Source: Candidatus Manganitrophus sp.
GTDB lineage: Bacteria > Nitrospirota > Nitrospiria > SBBL01 > Manganitrophaceae
Direction of reading: 5' to 3'
Assembly: GCA_028865235.1 (NCBI GenBank)
Contig: CP114561.1
Span: forward strand, 888,001-952,000
Length of the DNA: 64,000 nt
Shown one piece after another: positions 1 through 9,737 of the stretch (position 1 is the first letter of the stretch; the number at the start of each line of letters is the position of its first letter). The translations under genes and the position numbers were made by a program. The notes beneath the pieces were generated by a model. That model made no database searches and was not told where the DNA came from. It saw nothing but the letters and a program-made list of their open reading frames with translations.

Positions 1-855
1 TAACTTTCCTGCCGCCCGGATCAGCTGTTGCCAATTGTCGTTTCCAGGCCGTCCCAGATATCCGGAGCGGATCTTGTGCGAGTCGACACGCGCTTCGGAG
101 CAAAGCATTCTAAAAACAAGCTGCTCCTTCGACATCTCCAAACTGAAGACGCCGACGGTCTGCCGATTTTTGATCGCCACATTTTGGGCCATTCCCAACG
201 CAAACGCCGTCTTCCCCATCGAAGGGCGGCCGGCCACGATGACCAAATCGCCCGCCTGAAGGCCGGAGGTCATTTTATCGAGGTCTTTGAAACCGGTCGG
301 AAGCCCGGTGAGCCGCTGGTCGGCCAGCTTCTCGATGATCTCGAAACCGGCCTTTACCAGCTCCCGCATCGGAACGAACGTTCCCTGCATCTTCCTATCC
401 GAAATAGCAAAGATGTTCCGCTCGGCATGGTCCAAAAGATCTTCCACCTTCCCTTGTGATTCATACCCGACGGTGACGATATCGGTCGCAATGCTGATCA
501 GGCTCCGGAGGAGCGATTTTTCATGGACGATCTTCGCATGCATCCGGATATTGGCCGCCGTCGCCACACTGTTGAGAATCTCCGCCAGATACGAAGCCCC
601 TCCCACCGCGTCGAGCTGCCCCTTCAGCCGGAGATGCTCTGTCAAAGTGATCAGATCAATCGCCTCATTATTCCCATTGAGCTCCAACATAGCGGAGAAG
701 ATCTTTCGATGACTCTCCTTGTAGAACTCATCGGCGCGTAGGATTTCGACGACTTTATTGACCGCCTGATTGTCAAGGAGAACAGCCGCCAACACCGCCT
801 GCTCGGCCTCGAGATTTTGAGGGGGAAGCTTCTGAATAGAAAGGTCTGTCTGCAT
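1..855 (-). CDS. dnaB: replicative DNA helicase DnaB (3' end outside window)
   Basis: The reading frame on the minus strand runs off the left edge and shows 285 residues. The N-terminal part (residues 1-105) is the DnaB helical domain, with the usual early LPPQNLEAEQAVL motif. The RecA-like motor follows, with Walker A GRPSMGKTA near residues 207-215 and a downstream EMSKEQL motif. DnaB is the hexameric helicase that unwinds DNA at the replication fork. GTG and ATG codons sit side by side at 858-853; I chose the ATG at 855. It lies 50 bases downstream of hisZ in the same direction. The identification is secure; only the C-terminal third is missing. Confidence 0.95.
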   Translation of the reverse strand, partial: MQTDLSIQKLPPQNLEAEQAVLAAVLLDNQAVNKVVEILRADEFYKESHRKIFSAMLELNGNNEAIDLITLTEHLRLKGQLDAVGGASYLAEILNSVATAANIRMHAKIVHEKSLLRSLISIATDIVTVGYESQGKVEDLLDHAERNIFAISDRKMQGTFVPMRELVKAGFEIIEKLADQRLTGLPTGFKDLDKMTSGLQAGDLVIVAGRPSMGKTAFALGMAQNVAIKNRQTVGVFSLEMSKEQLVFRMLCSEARVDSHKIRSGYLGRPGNDNWQQLIRAAGKL

Positions 856-904
856 CACGGCATCACCCGAAAGATTTAAGAATCTGTTTGAAGGAAAAAT
901 CGGA

Positions 905-2197
905 TCAGGACGATTTCAACCATTCCAGAAAATCGGAACGGCTTTGGCTCTCTTGGCGGCCCGTACGAACATCCACGGAGCGAACCCCCTTGTCGCGTCC
1001 TCCCGTGAGAAGAAGAATTTTCACAACCTTTTGCTTGCGGGCCTCGGAAAGATAAGACTCGACCGCGCCGTGAAATCCGTTTCGGCGGATCACCCGATAA
1101 CCGGCGTCGCGAAGCTGATGAGAAAGCGACATCGCCTCGGACGTCCCCTCGGCGGTATGAAGCACCAGAAAATCGGCCGACGAATAGTCGCGGCCCGATC
1201 CGGCCACTTGCTCCAATGCCCACTGAATCCGCTCAAGGTGAAGGGCAAATCCGGTGGAGGAGGAGGGAGCGCCGAACTTTTCCAGGAGGTGATCATATCG
1301 GCCTCCTCCCCCCAATTCGGAGCCGGCCCCCTCCGCGAAAATCTCGAAGATCGTTCCGGTATAATAATCGAACCCGCGGACCTCGCCGAGATCGATCAAA
1401 AGAAATTCCCGGTGTCCGGCCTGTTTTAAAATCTCATACACTTCCCGAAGCCGTCGAAGACCGGCTTTGCAAGCGGGAGAGACGGCGAGCGGCTTCGCCG
1501 CGGCGAAGACTTCTTCCCCGCCGAAGAGGTCCAGGAGCGAGAGGACCTGCTTCCGCGTTTTCGGACCGACCTTTTCCTCTTTTAAGAGGACCTCCAGAAG
1601 AGACGCATCTTTTTTTGCGACCGCGCCCAAGATCCTTTTGAATGCAGCGGGCGACGATTCAAACGGCTGGAGAATCCCCCGCGTAAACGCCATCTGACCC
1701 AGGGCGATCTTAAACGATTTGAGTTCCAGCTTCTGCAGGATTTCGATCGCGAGCGAGATCGTTTCGGCGTCGGCTTCGGCATTGGAGGGACCGATCAACT
1801 CTCCCCCGATCTGGTGGATTTCCCGTTCCCTTCCGGCATGCTCCTCCTCGTGGCGGAAGACATTCGCCGAGTAACAAAGGCGGATCGGAAGCGGTTGGTC
1901 GTTCAGGAGGGTCGCGGCGATTCGCGCGATCTGGGGGGTGACGTCGGGGCGCAAAACCATCATCCGCCCCGTCGCGCGATCGACGAACTTATATGCGCGG
2001 TTGAGGAGATCTTCTCCCACCCCGAGCGAGAAGACATCGAGGTATTCGAAGATGGGGGTGATCACCTCTTGATATCCCCACCGGGAAAAGAGGGAGAGGA
2101 TTTTTCGCTCGATCTCGCGGCGTCTCGACGTTCCTTCGGGAAGGAAGGTGGCCACCCCCTTTGGAATCATCGTTCTTGGTTTACCGGGTAATTTCAT
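905..2197 (-). CDS. hisZ: ATP phosphoribosyltransferase regulatory subunit HisZ
   Basis: This is a class II aminoacyl-tRNA-synthetase-like protein of about 430 residues. It opens with the PKGVATFLPEGTSRRREIE motif, then motif 2 (RLCYSANVFRHEE) and the IHQIGGELIG segment typical of HisZ/HisS paralogues. A GFDYYTG motif and a short anticodon-domain-like tail (ILLLTGGRDKG) follow. HisZ pairs with the short HisG to catalyse the first step of histidine biosynthesis. hisG is not visible nearby, so a divergent histidyl-tRNA synthetase cannot be fully excluded. I chose the ATG at 2197; the ATG at 2170 is also possible. Codons upstream of 2197 lie in a GC-rich repeat and are probably not translated. 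Confidence 0.8.
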   Translation of the reverse strand: MKLPGKPRTMIPKGVATFLPEGTSRRREIERKILSLFSRWGYQEVITPIFEYLDVFSLGVGEDLLNRAYKFVDRATGRMMVLRPDVTPQIARIAATLLNDQPLPIRLCYSANVFRHEEEHAGREREIHQIGGELIGPSNAEADAETISLAIEILQKLELKSFKIALGQMAFTRGILQPFESSPAAFKRILGAVAKKDASLLEVLLKEEKVGPKTRKQVLSLLDLFGGEEVFAAAKPLAVSPACKAGLRRLREVYEILKQAGHREFLLIDLGEVRGFDYYTGTIFEIFAEGAGSELGGGGRYDHLLEKFGAPSSSTGFALHLERIQWALEQVAGSGRDYSSADFLVLHTAEGTSEAMSLSHQLRDAGYRVIRRNGFHGAVESYLSEARKQKVVKILLLTGGRDKGVRSVDVRTGRQESQSRSDFLEWLKSS

Positions 2198-2205
2198 TGA
2201 AAGAA

Positions 2206-2290
2206 CCGGGGGCCGGGAGCCAGGGGTCGGGGACCGGCAAAAACTCAAAAAGTTTAAACCGAACCCCGGCCCCTGATCCCCGGCCCCGCC
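2206..2290. repeat. G-rich/C-rich inverted repeat between serA and hisZ
   Basis: The left arm (about 2206-2238) is built from GGGGCCGGG and GGGGTCGGGGACCGG blocks. The right arm (about 2263-2290) is C-rich and largely complementary. The A/T-rich loop contains its own AAACT...AGTTT pairing. A similar structure occurs at 12693-12822. It could act as a terminator or attenuator, as a mobile palindromic repeat, or form G-quadruplexes. Confidence 0.6.
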
Positions 2291-2304
2291 CTTTAGGTAA
2301 TTTC

Positions 2305-3884
2305 TTAGAGTTTGACCCGCTTCACGGAGAGGACGTGCGGGAGCGATTTGAGCTCTTTGAGCACTTCCGGGGAGACGACCGAGTCGATACCGACGACCGA
2401 GATCGCCTTGCCGCCGGCCCGTTCACGTCCGAGCTGCATTCGAGAGATGTTGATCTGATTCTTTGCGAGAAGCTGACCCAGCCCGCCGATCACCCCCGGC
2501 TTGTCTTCATTGAAGAGGTAGAGCATATGCCCCTCGGGGACGACTTCCAACGACATGCCGTCGATCTCCACGAAGCGCGGCTCTTTCTTGTTGAAGATGC
2601 TCCCGGCGACGACCTTCGTCTGCCCTCCCGCCTTTACCTTGATCGAGATCAAACTGGAGAAATTCCCCGCGTCGCTGCTCTTCGCCTCGTTCACCTCGAT
2701 CCCCCGCTCTTTGGCAATGCTGGGGGCATTCACATAATTCACCGTCTCTTCCAGGATCGGCGCAAGCAATCCCTTGACCGCGGCAAGCGTGATCGGACCG
2801 GTCTGAAGATCGCCCGCCTCGCCGTGATATTCGATCGTGACCTTTTCGATCCCTCCTTCCACGGTCTGACCCAGGAAAGAGCCGATCTTCTCGGCCAGCT
2901 CGACGTAGGGTTGAACCTTGGGGAGAAGATCCGCAGAGACCGAGGGAAGATTCACGGCGTACCGGACCACCCCCGGACGAGAAAATCGACGACCTGCTCC
3001 GCAATCGCCCAGGCCACATTCTCCTGCGCTTCGGTGGTGGCCGCGCCGAGGTGGGGGGTGCAGATGAAATTCTCAAGGGTCAGAAGAGGATTCGCCGGAT
3101 CGACCGGCTCTTTTTCGAATACATCGAACGCCGCCGCCGCGACCTTTCCACTCTTGAGAGCCTCAAAGAGATCGGTCTCGTTGACGATGCCGCCGCGGGC
3201 GCAGTTGATGATCCGAACCCCATGTTTCATCTTCTGGATCGCCGCCGCGTTGATCATGTGCTTCGTCTCGGTGGTCAGCGGCACGTGGAGGGTAATGATA
3301 TCGGCCCGGGAGAAGAGGGTCTCCAGATCGACCACCTCCACTCCCAACTTTTTGGCGTTCTCCGGGGAGAGGAAGGCATCGTAGGCGATGACCGTCATGT
3401 TCGCCCCCTGGGCGAGCTTGGCGACGTAGCTCCCGATCTGACCGATTCCGACGATCCCGATCGTTTTATTGAAGAGCTCCATCCCCATGAACTTGTTCTT
3501 CTCCCACTTCCCCGCCTTCACCGACGCGTTCGCCTGGGGAACCTGCCGGGCCATCGACATCAGAAGGGAGAAAGAGTGTTCGGCGGTGGTCACCGTGTTC
3601 CCGCCGGGGGTGTTCATGACGACGATCCCCCGCTTCGTCGCGGCGGGAAGATCGACGTTGTCGAGCCCCGATCCGGCCCGGCCGACCACCTTGAGGTTCT
3701 TCGCCGCGGCGATCACATCCTTCGTTACCTTGGTGCCGCTCCGGATGATGAGGGCATCGTAATTCGGGATCTCCTCGATCAACTGCGCCGGGGTCAGCTT
3801 TGTTTTGACGTCGACCGTCAAGCCGGCCTTTTTCAGAATCTCAACCCCCCGTTCCGAAAGGGAATCACTGATCAATACCTTCAT
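2305..3884 (-). CDS. serA: D-3-phosphoglycerate dehydrogenase (frameshifted)
   Basis: SerA oxidises 3-phosphoglycerate in the first step of serine biosynthesis. Residues 1-305 contain the NAD-binding fold: GRAGSGLDNVD, the Rossmann motif GIVGIGQIG, RIINCARGGIVNE and the catalytic-His region CTPHLGAAT. A second frame supplies the intervening domain and a C-terminal ACT domain (MLYLFNEDKPGVIGGLGQLL), the usual site of serine feedback. The two parts are split by one missing base in the C run at 2970-2974. Adding one base restores VVDFLVRG followed by VVRYAVNLPSV. The restored length, about 526 residues, is normal for the long SerA type. It lies just downstream of the aminotransferase and probably shares its operon. 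Confidence 0.9.
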
Positions 3885-3911
3885 AAAACCTCCAAACGAC
3901 CTTCCTGAAAG

Positions 3912-5051
3912 CTATTTTTTTAAGAGAATTTCCTGAGCGATTCCGACGCCGGTCCCGAGCTTCAGAGGATGCCCCATCCCCTTCAGGACCATCTCGACCG
4001 CCGCGACCGCCGTGATAATATCAAAGGTGTCCATATATCCCATCGTGGCGATCCGGAAGACCTTCCCCTTGAGCTGGTCTTGTCCGCCGGCGGCCGTGAC
4101 ACCGTATTTAACGCGGAGATCTTTGTAGATCGCCTGACCGTCATAGCCCTGGGGCGCTTCGATCGCCGTCACCGCATCGCTGGGATACTCTTTCGGAAAG
4201 AGGGAAAGCCCCAACCCCTTCATCGCTTCCCGCGTCGCTTTGGCAAGAAGACCCTGGCGTGCAAAAACGTTCTGCAGCCCCTCTTCTTTGAGCATCCGGA
4301 GCGATTGGTCCAGGCCGACGATCAGCGAGACCGCCGGGGTATAGGCGGTCTGATTCTTCGCCAAACCTTCCCGCTCTTTTTTGAAGTTGAAATAGAACTT
4401 CGCGTTCTTCGCCTTCTCCGCCTGACGCCACGCCTTCTCGGAAACGGAGACGAACGCCAATCCCGGAGGCAACGCCAGCGCCTTCTGCGAGCCGGTCACA
4501 ACGACATCGAGGCCCCACGCGTCGGTCTGGATGTCGAAAACCCCCATCGCCGAAACGGCATCGACGACCATTAAGGTCCCTTCGAACTGTTTGACGACCT
4601 CGCCGATCTCGCGGATCGGGTGGGCCACGCCGGTCGACGTCTCATTGGCCTGGGTGAAGACCGCTTTGATCGACGGATCTTTCTGGAGGGCCGCTTTAAT
4701 CTGCTCCGGTTTTACCGCGTATCCCCACTCGACCTTGATCTCCTCCGCCTTAACGCCGTAGGCCGCGCAGATTTTCCCCCAACGTTCGCCGAATTTTCCG
4801 CTATTGACGAAGAGGGCTTTGTCGCCGGGAGAGAGAAAATTGGTGACCGATCCTTCCATCCCGCCGGTCCCGGATGAAGCGATGATGAGGACGTCGTTCT
4901 GGGTCTGGTAAAGCCACTTCAAATCTTGTTTGACCCGCTCGAGGATCTTCGCAAATTCGGGGGCGCGGTGATGCAAAATCGGCTGGGCCATGGCCAAGAG
5001 AACCTCGGGAGAGACCTGCGTCGGACCCGGCGCCAAGAGGTACTTCTTCAT
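3912..5051 (-). CDS. class V aminotransferase (serine/alanine-glyoxylate or phosphoserine type)
   Basis: This 379-residue PLP enzyme starts with the family signature MKKYLLAPGPTQVSPEVL. It carries SSGTGGMEGSV for phosphate binding, VVDAVSAMG with the PLP-ring aspartate, and GSQKALALPPG, whose lysine forms the Schiff base. An AAAGGAG ribosome site stands eight bases before the ATG. It is directly followed by serA, so the likely role is the transaminase step of serine synthesis; archaea and some bacteria use such enzymes in place of SerC. A serine-glyoxylate or alanine-glyoxylate role is the alternative. Confidence 0.88.
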   Translation of the reverse strand: MKKYLLAPGPTQVSPEVLLAMAQPILHHRAPEFAKILERVKQDLKWLYQTQNDVLIIASSGTGGMEGSVTNFLSPGDKALFVNSGKFGERWGKICAAYGVKAEEIKVEWGYAVKPEQIKAALQKDPSIKAVFTQANETSTGVAHPIREIGEVVKQFEGTLMVVDAVSAMGVFDIQTDAWGLDVVVTGSQKALALPPGLAFVSVSEKAWRQAEKAKNAKFYFNFKKEREGLAKNQTAYTPAVSLIVGLDQSLRMLKEEGLQNVFARQGLLAKATREAMKGLGLSLFPKEYPSDAVTAIEAPQGYDGQAIYKDLRVKYGVTAAGGQDQLKGKVFRIATMGYMDTFDIITAVAAVEMVLKGMGHPLKLGTGVGIAQEILLKK

Positions 5052-5353
5052 CTTTATCTACTCCTTTAGAATTTAAACAAGTTTTTCGGATGGTAAAGCA
5101 AACTGAGAATTTTTCGACGGTAACATAGGGGGGTGAAAAATGTCAAGAAAAAGGTTCAAGTTATGATACGATGGAAGGGAAAAAGAAGGGGGAATTTGAC
5201 AAGATTTCTCTTTCGGTTTACCTTGTCTGGAAACAGCACGCATCTTTCCAAAACGGCTTTCCGACGAGCGGCTCAACTCAGGACAAATCCGACGCCCCCT
5301 CCGAAAGATTCGGCGCGCACCCGGGGGGCGGGAAAAGATCACCCGAACGGCCT

Positions 5354-6898
5354 ATGAAACGATTGTTTTATCCACATCGACAGTTCTTTTACCCGCTGCG
5401 GCTTCTTTTGCCGGTATTGCTCCTCTCGGCAATCGTCTCGGCGATGCCGACGGCGTCGCCTGCCGTTGCGGCGGAAGACCTCAAAGAGGCCGACGCCTGC
5501 CGGGACGATCTGAGAGCCTCCCCCGACCGGAAAAAATTCCGGGACAATTGGGAGCGATGCATTCAAAAATATGAAGAGACCCGCGCCTTCAAGCAAAACG
5601 ACGGACAGGTCCTCTTTGAGATCGCCCGGCTCTACCAGGAGCTATACCTCTACTCCGATCGGAAAGACGACCTCCAAAACGCGAGAGAATACTATCGAAA
5701 GATCTCCGAGGAATCATCCGAATCGTCCCTTTGGAAAGAAGCCCGGCGGCAGATCAATCGAATCGAAACGCTGGTTGGACCGGCACCCGCTCCCGCACCG
5801 GGGGCGACCCTCCTTTCCAATATCTCCAACATCCGGCATTGGGCCTATCCGGATTATACCCGCGTCGTTGTCGATCTTGACCGGCCGGCCCCTTTCAAAG
5901 TTGAGAAATCTTCTCCCACTTCCCTGACCGTCCGCCTTTCCGATGCCGTCCTGGGAGATCTTTTCAAAAAAAACCGGTCGATCGTCGTCCGTGACGGATC
6001 CCTGAAGCGGATCGAGGCAAAACAAAACGCGCAGAATACGGTCGATGTCGTCCTGACGTTCAAGCAGCTCGGCTCACACAAAGTGATCCCGCTCAGCGAT
6101 CCCGACCGGGTGGTGATTGATGTCACCAACGGCAACCAGAAGACCGTGACGGCCCGCGCCAAGGAGGAGTCCGCCGAACCCGACGTGATGGCGTTGCTCC
6201 CCCCGCCTTCCCTGTTCACGATCAAGACGATCATGATCGACCCGGGACATGGAGGAAAAGATCCGGGCGCCATCGGGGTCAATGGCTTGGAGGAGAAAGA
6301 GGTCGTCCTCGACGTCTCCCTCCGTTTGAAAAAACTGATCGAGAAGGAACTCAAAAAAAAGGTGATCATGACCCGCGATCAGGATGTCTTCATCCCCCTC
6401 GACGAGCGGACCCTCATGGCCAATGCGGAAAAAGCCGATCTCTTCATCTCGGTGCATGCCAACGCGAGCCCGAAGAGGAATACGCAGGGGGTCGAGGTTT
6501 ACTTCCTCGGCCGGGCCACCGATGATCGGGCGATCGAGGTGGCGGCGCGCGAAAACGCCACCAGCGAAAAAGCGGCGCGCGATTTTCAAGAGGTGATCTT
6601 GAACGACCTGGAACGCGATTTTAACATGAATGCGTCGCTGGAGTTGGCCCATATCACCGAGGGGGCCTTCGTCGATCATCTGATCTCGAAATATCCGACC
6701 ACCTCCCTCGGCGTGAAGCGGGCCCCTTTCTATGTATTGGCCCACACGAACATGCCGGCCATTCTCGCCGAAATCTCCTTCCTGACCCATCCGGCCGAAG
6801 AGAAACGCCTTCGAAGCGCCGCATACCGGCAGAAAATCGCCGAGTCCCTCTTCCGAGGAATTGAGCGATACCTTGATTCCGCCCAGGCCGACTCATAA
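5354..6898 (+). CDS. N-acetylmuramoyl-L-alanine amidase with AMIN domain
   Basis: This is a secreted cell-wall hydrolase of about 514 residues that cuts the amide bond between MurNAc and the stem peptide, usually for daughter-cell separation. A signal peptide (LRLLLPVLLLSAIVSAM) precedes a short helical, TPR-like region. An AMIN domain follows (SNIRHWAYPDYTRVVVDLD), then an Amidase_3 catalytic domain. Zinc ligands are visible in IDPGHGGKDPG, EKEVVLD and SVHANA, and the catalytic glutamate in ILAEISFLTHP. The reading frame is open further upstream, but the signal peptide sets the start at 5354. truA starts six bases after its stop. Confidence 0.9.
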   Translation: MKRLFYPHRQFFYPLRLLLPVLLLSAIVSAMPTASPAVAAEDLKEADACRDDLRASPDRKKFRDNWERCIQKYEETRAFKQNDGQVLFEIARLYQELYLYSDRKDDLQNAREYYRKISEESSESSLWKEARRQINRIETLVGPAPAPAPGATLLSNISNIRHWAYPDYTRVVVDLDRPAPFKVEKSSPTSLTVRLSDAVLGDLFKKNRSIVVRDGSLKRIEAKQNAQNTVDVVLTFKQLGSHKVIPLSDPDRVVIDVTNGNQKTVTARAKEESAEPDVMALLPPPSLFTIKTIMIDPGHGGKDPGAIGVNGLEEKEVVLDVSLRLKKLIEKELKKKVIMTRDQDVFIPLDERTLMANAEKADLFISVHANASPKRNTQGVEVYFLGRATDDRAIEVAARENATSEKAARDFQEVILNDLERDFNMNASLELAHITEGAFVDHLISKYPTTSLGVKRAPFYVLAHTNMPAILAEISFLTHPAEEKRLRSAAYRQKIAESLFRGIERYLDSAQADS

Positions 6899-6903
6899 CG
6901 AAA

Positions 6904-7644
6904 ATGGCCGGGAACCTCATCAAGCTGACCCTCGAATACGACGGCGCCCACTACCACGGCTGGCAGATTCAGCCCCGCCTTACGACCGTCCAAGGAACCG
7001 TTGAAAACGCCTTACGGCGACTCACCGGAAAGCCGGTCCGGATCACCGGCGCCGGACGGACCGATGCCGGGGTCCATGCCTTCGGCCAGGTGGCTCACTT
7101 CACCCCGCCGGTCCGGTTCGATTCCGACACCTGGACCCGCGGGCTCAATGCCCATCTGCCGGACGACATCGCCGTTCGATCGGCCGAAGAGGTCCCCGCG
7201 TCGTTCCACGCGCGGTTTTCCGCGAAGCGAAAAACCTACGTCTATTTCATCTACAATCATCCGCGCCGTTCTCCCCTTCACCGGCGGACGGCATGGCATG
7301 TTTTTCAGCCGTTGGATCTTTCCAAAATGAGGAAAGCAAGCCGCTTGCTGATCGGCCGTCGTGATTTCACATCGCTCTGCGCCGCCGCCGGCGAGGCGGA
7401 AGATCGGATCGTCGATCTGGAAAAGATCGATCTCCGGAAAGAAGGGGACCGGATTCAGATCACCTTTCAAGCCCCGCGCTTCCTGCAGTACATGGTCCGG
7501 AATTTGGTCGGATTGCTCGTGGAGGTAGGGCGCGGCGGAAGGGCCGCTTCAGAGGTTCCTGAGATTTTGGAGGGACGCGATCGACGCCTGGCCGGTCCCA
7601 CCGCTCCGCCGCAGGGCCTCTTTCTGATGCGGATCGATTATTGA
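6904..7644 (+). CDS. truA: tRNA pseudouridine(38-40) synthase TruA
   Basis: At 246 residues this has normal TruA length. It shows LEYDGAHYHGWQ near the start, the catalytic motif GAGRTDAGVHAFGQ with the nucleophilic aspartate, and the later RFLQYMVRNLVG motif. TruA isomerises uridines 38-40 in the anticodon arm of many tRNAs. It closely follows the amidase gene. Its stop overlaps the stop of the convergent lgt gene by seven bases, leaving no room for an intergenic terminator. Confidence 0.95.
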   Translation: MAGNLIKLTLEYDGAHYHGWQIQPRLTTVQGTVENALRRLTGKPVRITGAGRTDAGVHAFGQVAHFTPPVRFDSDTWTRGLNAHLPDDIAVRSAEEVPASFHARFSAKRKTYVYFIYNHPRRSPLHRRTAWHVFQPLDLSKMRKASRLLIGRRDFTSLCAAAGEAEDRIVDLEKIDLRKEGDRIQITFQAPRFLQYMVRNLVGLLVEVGRGGRAASEVPEILEGRDRRLAGPTAPPQGLFLMRIDY

Positions 7645-8488
7645 CGTCTCTGCTTCCCGACCGTCCGGTCGCGCTTTATTTCCTCTACCGGAGCGGGGCG
7701 GCTCGGCAGGCGTTCTCCCCGTTTAAATTGGATCGCAACCATCACCGCCCCGACTAGGAACATCGGCAGGCTGAGGAGCTGCCCCATCGAGAGGGGGCCG
7801 AGGATAAATCCCAATTGCGGGTCGGGCTGACGGAAGAATTCGGTGATAAAACGAAAGAGACCGTAGAAGAGAAAAATGACCAGAAGACAACCCCGCGGGG
7901 CACTTTTCGACCGGAGAGGACCCAGAGGATGAGAAAGAGGACCGGGCCTTCCAATGCGGCCTGGTAGAGCTGGGAGGGATGGCGACACGCCTCATCCGCC
8001 TGCGGGAAGACCATACACCAGGGGACATCGGTCGGCCGGCCCCAGAGCTCGCCGTTGATGAAGTTCCCGATCCGTCCCAACCCGAGGCCGACCGGCACCG
8101 CCGGCGCGGAGACATCGGCCAGGTCGTAGAAGGAGTATTGATACCGTTTGCAAAAAAGGGTGCCGGCGACCAAAACGCCGATCAGCCCCCCATGAAACGA
8201 CATTCCCCCCTCCCAAACAGCAAAGATCTTCGAAGGATTTTCAAGGTAGAAACCGAGATTGTAGAAGAGAACATACCCGAGGCGGCCTCCCAAGATGACT
8301 CCGATCGCAACGTAGAGCATCATATCGGAGATCTCTTCCTTCGTGATCTTGAGCCCTCTCCGGACCGCCGTCGCGCGGATGATGAAGATCGCCGCGATAA
8401 AGGAGAGGGCATACATTAAGCCATACCATCGGAAAGCGAGCGGACCAATCCGGATAAAAACCGGGTCAATATTGGGGTATTTGATCAT
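7638..8488 (-). CDS. lgt: prolipoprotein diacylglyceryl transferase (frameshifted)
   Basis: Lgt is an inner-membrane enzyme that moves diacylglycerol from phosphatidylglycerol to the lipobox cysteine of prolipoproteins. Visible landmarks are FRWYGLMYALSF, GGRLGYVLFYN, WEGGMSFHGGLIG, the Lgt signature GRIGNFINGELWGRPTD and HPSQLYQA. Several hydrophobic helices are present. The C-terminal helix (FLFYGLFRFITEFFRQPD) is in another frame; one missing base in the C/G runs at 7891-7900 explains the break. I chose MIKYPNIDPVF at 8488 as the start because codons further upstream lie in a GC-rich repeat. Confidence 0.92.
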
Positions 8489-8503
8489 AATCCTCTTAAA
8501 ACG

Positions 8504-8578
8504 CGTGAGGAGGAAGGGGGAGGAGTGAAGAGATAAAACCGTGAACCTCCTCATCCCTTCCCCCTGACTCCTCACTCA
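8504..8578. repeat. imperfect inverted repeat upstream of lgt
   Basis: A purine-rich arm (about 8504-8530, AGGAGGAAGGGGGAGGAG core) faces a pyrimidine-rich arm (about 8546-8577, TCCCTTCCCCCTGACTCCTC core) across a short A/T-rich loop. Its layout resembles the GC-rich inverted repeats near 2.2 and 12.7 kb, but its sequence differs. It may terminate or attenuate transcription between the convergent-free pair YtfJ/lgt, or be a mobile palindromic repeat. Confidence 0.45.
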
Positions 8579-8592
8579 GCATTGAACACTCA

Positions 8593-9015
8593 TTATGGTG
8601 TTTGTAATCCCGGGGTGAATCCCGGCGCGCCGGGGCTCGGTCTCTCGACCCGCTCATCGGCTTCCGGCTTTCCGACCTTCTGGGAAACCTTTTCGACCAC
8701 CTTATCGATCAGTTCGGGGACCTTTTCGTAAAGGGCATCGAGACCCTTCCCCTTGCCGACATTCAGCAACGAGACGCTCTGATCCTTAACGACGAGGAAC
8801 GCGATCGGCTCCACCTTCACGCCCCCTCCCCCGCCGACCCCTTCCCCCTGCTGGGATTGTCCACCGCCGCCGACGCCGATTCCCATCGAAATCCGGGAGA
8901 CCGGGATAATCGAGACATTGCCCGCCTGAAACGCCTCGCCGATGATGGTATCGGTGTTTGCAATCACTTTGAGCTGCTCTAAAAGCGTCTTCATCAAATC
9001 TTCTGCGATACTCAT
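8593..9015 (-). CDS. YtfJ/GerW-family protein
   Basis: This 140-residue protein begins MSIAEDLMKTLLEQL and has the family core TIIGEAFQAGNVSIIPVSRIS. A glycine-rich stretch (GIGVGGGGQ, then VGGGGGVKVEP) and AFLVVKDQSVSLLNVG follow. GerW/YtfJ proteins are known from Bacillus sporulation and germination, but members also occur in non-spore-formers, where the role is unclear. The tail is charged and proline-rich. Its ATG overlaps the stop of the upstream gene, a DUF2953 (YtfI-like) protein, so the pair is probably co-translated. I infer a shared envelope role. Confidence 0.8.
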   Translation of the reverse strand: MSIAEDLMKTLLEQLKVIANTDTIIGEAFQAGNVSIIPVSRISMGIGVGGGGQSQQGEGVGGGGGVKVEPIAFLVVKDQSVSLLNVGKGKGLDALYEKVPELIDKVVEKVSQKVGKPEADERVERPSPGAPGFTPGLQTP

Positions 9016-9646
9016 GCTGAAACCTCCTCTTTTCTGACACGATCCGGATGTCGAATCTCACGAAATACGTAAAAGACTTCACGATAGGGTAATTTAAAAA
9101 GAAGCCGAAGGGTTGGAATCATCATTCGGTATAACGGCAGCGCGAACGCCCCCACGAAGCGGTTCTCGCCCCAGAAATTCACCCCGAGATGAACCCGCTT
9201 CATCCGAACCCCCTGAAAGGAACCGTAACAGATCCCATTGATCATCGGATCATCGAACGAGAGATCCAACCGGAGATGCGAGATCGAGAAAGCGCGCAGC
9301 AGCTCCAGCGTATACTTGATGGAAAGCTCGGCCAGTTGGATCATCAGAGAGCGGTGAGACAGCAGAACGGAGACGAACGAAGGTCGCGCTTCCTCCTCTT
9401 CAGCCGCTTCTTCTTGGGAAGGCGGGCCGGGAGGGGGAGCGGCCGGCCTCTTTTTTTCATTTGAAACCGAATACCGAAAAGTCCGATCTCCACCCTTTTG
9501 TCCGAGAAACGGAACGCCAGACTCAAGAAAAACCATCGGATGGAGAAACGCTTCTCCTTAGAATCGACGACGAAGTGGAATGGAACGACGAGCAGGAGCG
9601 CCATTAGAACGGCGATGAACAGAACGACCACCCAGCCGATCGACAT
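9012..9646 (-). CDS. DUF2953 (YtfI-like) membrane protein (frameshifted)
   Basis: The N-terminus is one strong membrane helix (WVVVLFIAVLMALLLVVPFHF), followed by a short beta-rich region. After an acidic linker, a second frame gives LRLDLSFDDPMINGICYGSFQG and LHLGVNFWGENRFVG-like text typical of DUF2953. One missing base in the seven-base T run at 9451-9457 joins the two frames into about 211 residues. YtfI and YtfJ are neighbours in Bacillus, and the pair is kept here with a four-base overlap. The molecular function is unknown. Confidence 0.7.
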
Positions 9647-9737
9647 GATGGAAATCTCACTTGAGAAGGGGTTAGGAAAAGAAATTAATTAAATATAACA
9701 CAAACGAAAATCAAAAAGAAAGAAACGGAGGGGAAAC

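Noticed and set aside
2161..3384. A 407-codon open frame on the plus strand
   Set aside because: It mirrors serA and its GC-rich repeat; His/Arg/Asp-rich text is typical of antisense frames in GC-rich DNA.
5105..5215. Promoters between the aminotransferase and amidase genes
   Set aside because: TATGAT and TTGACA-like boxes exist, but no pair with correct spacing is convincing on either strand.
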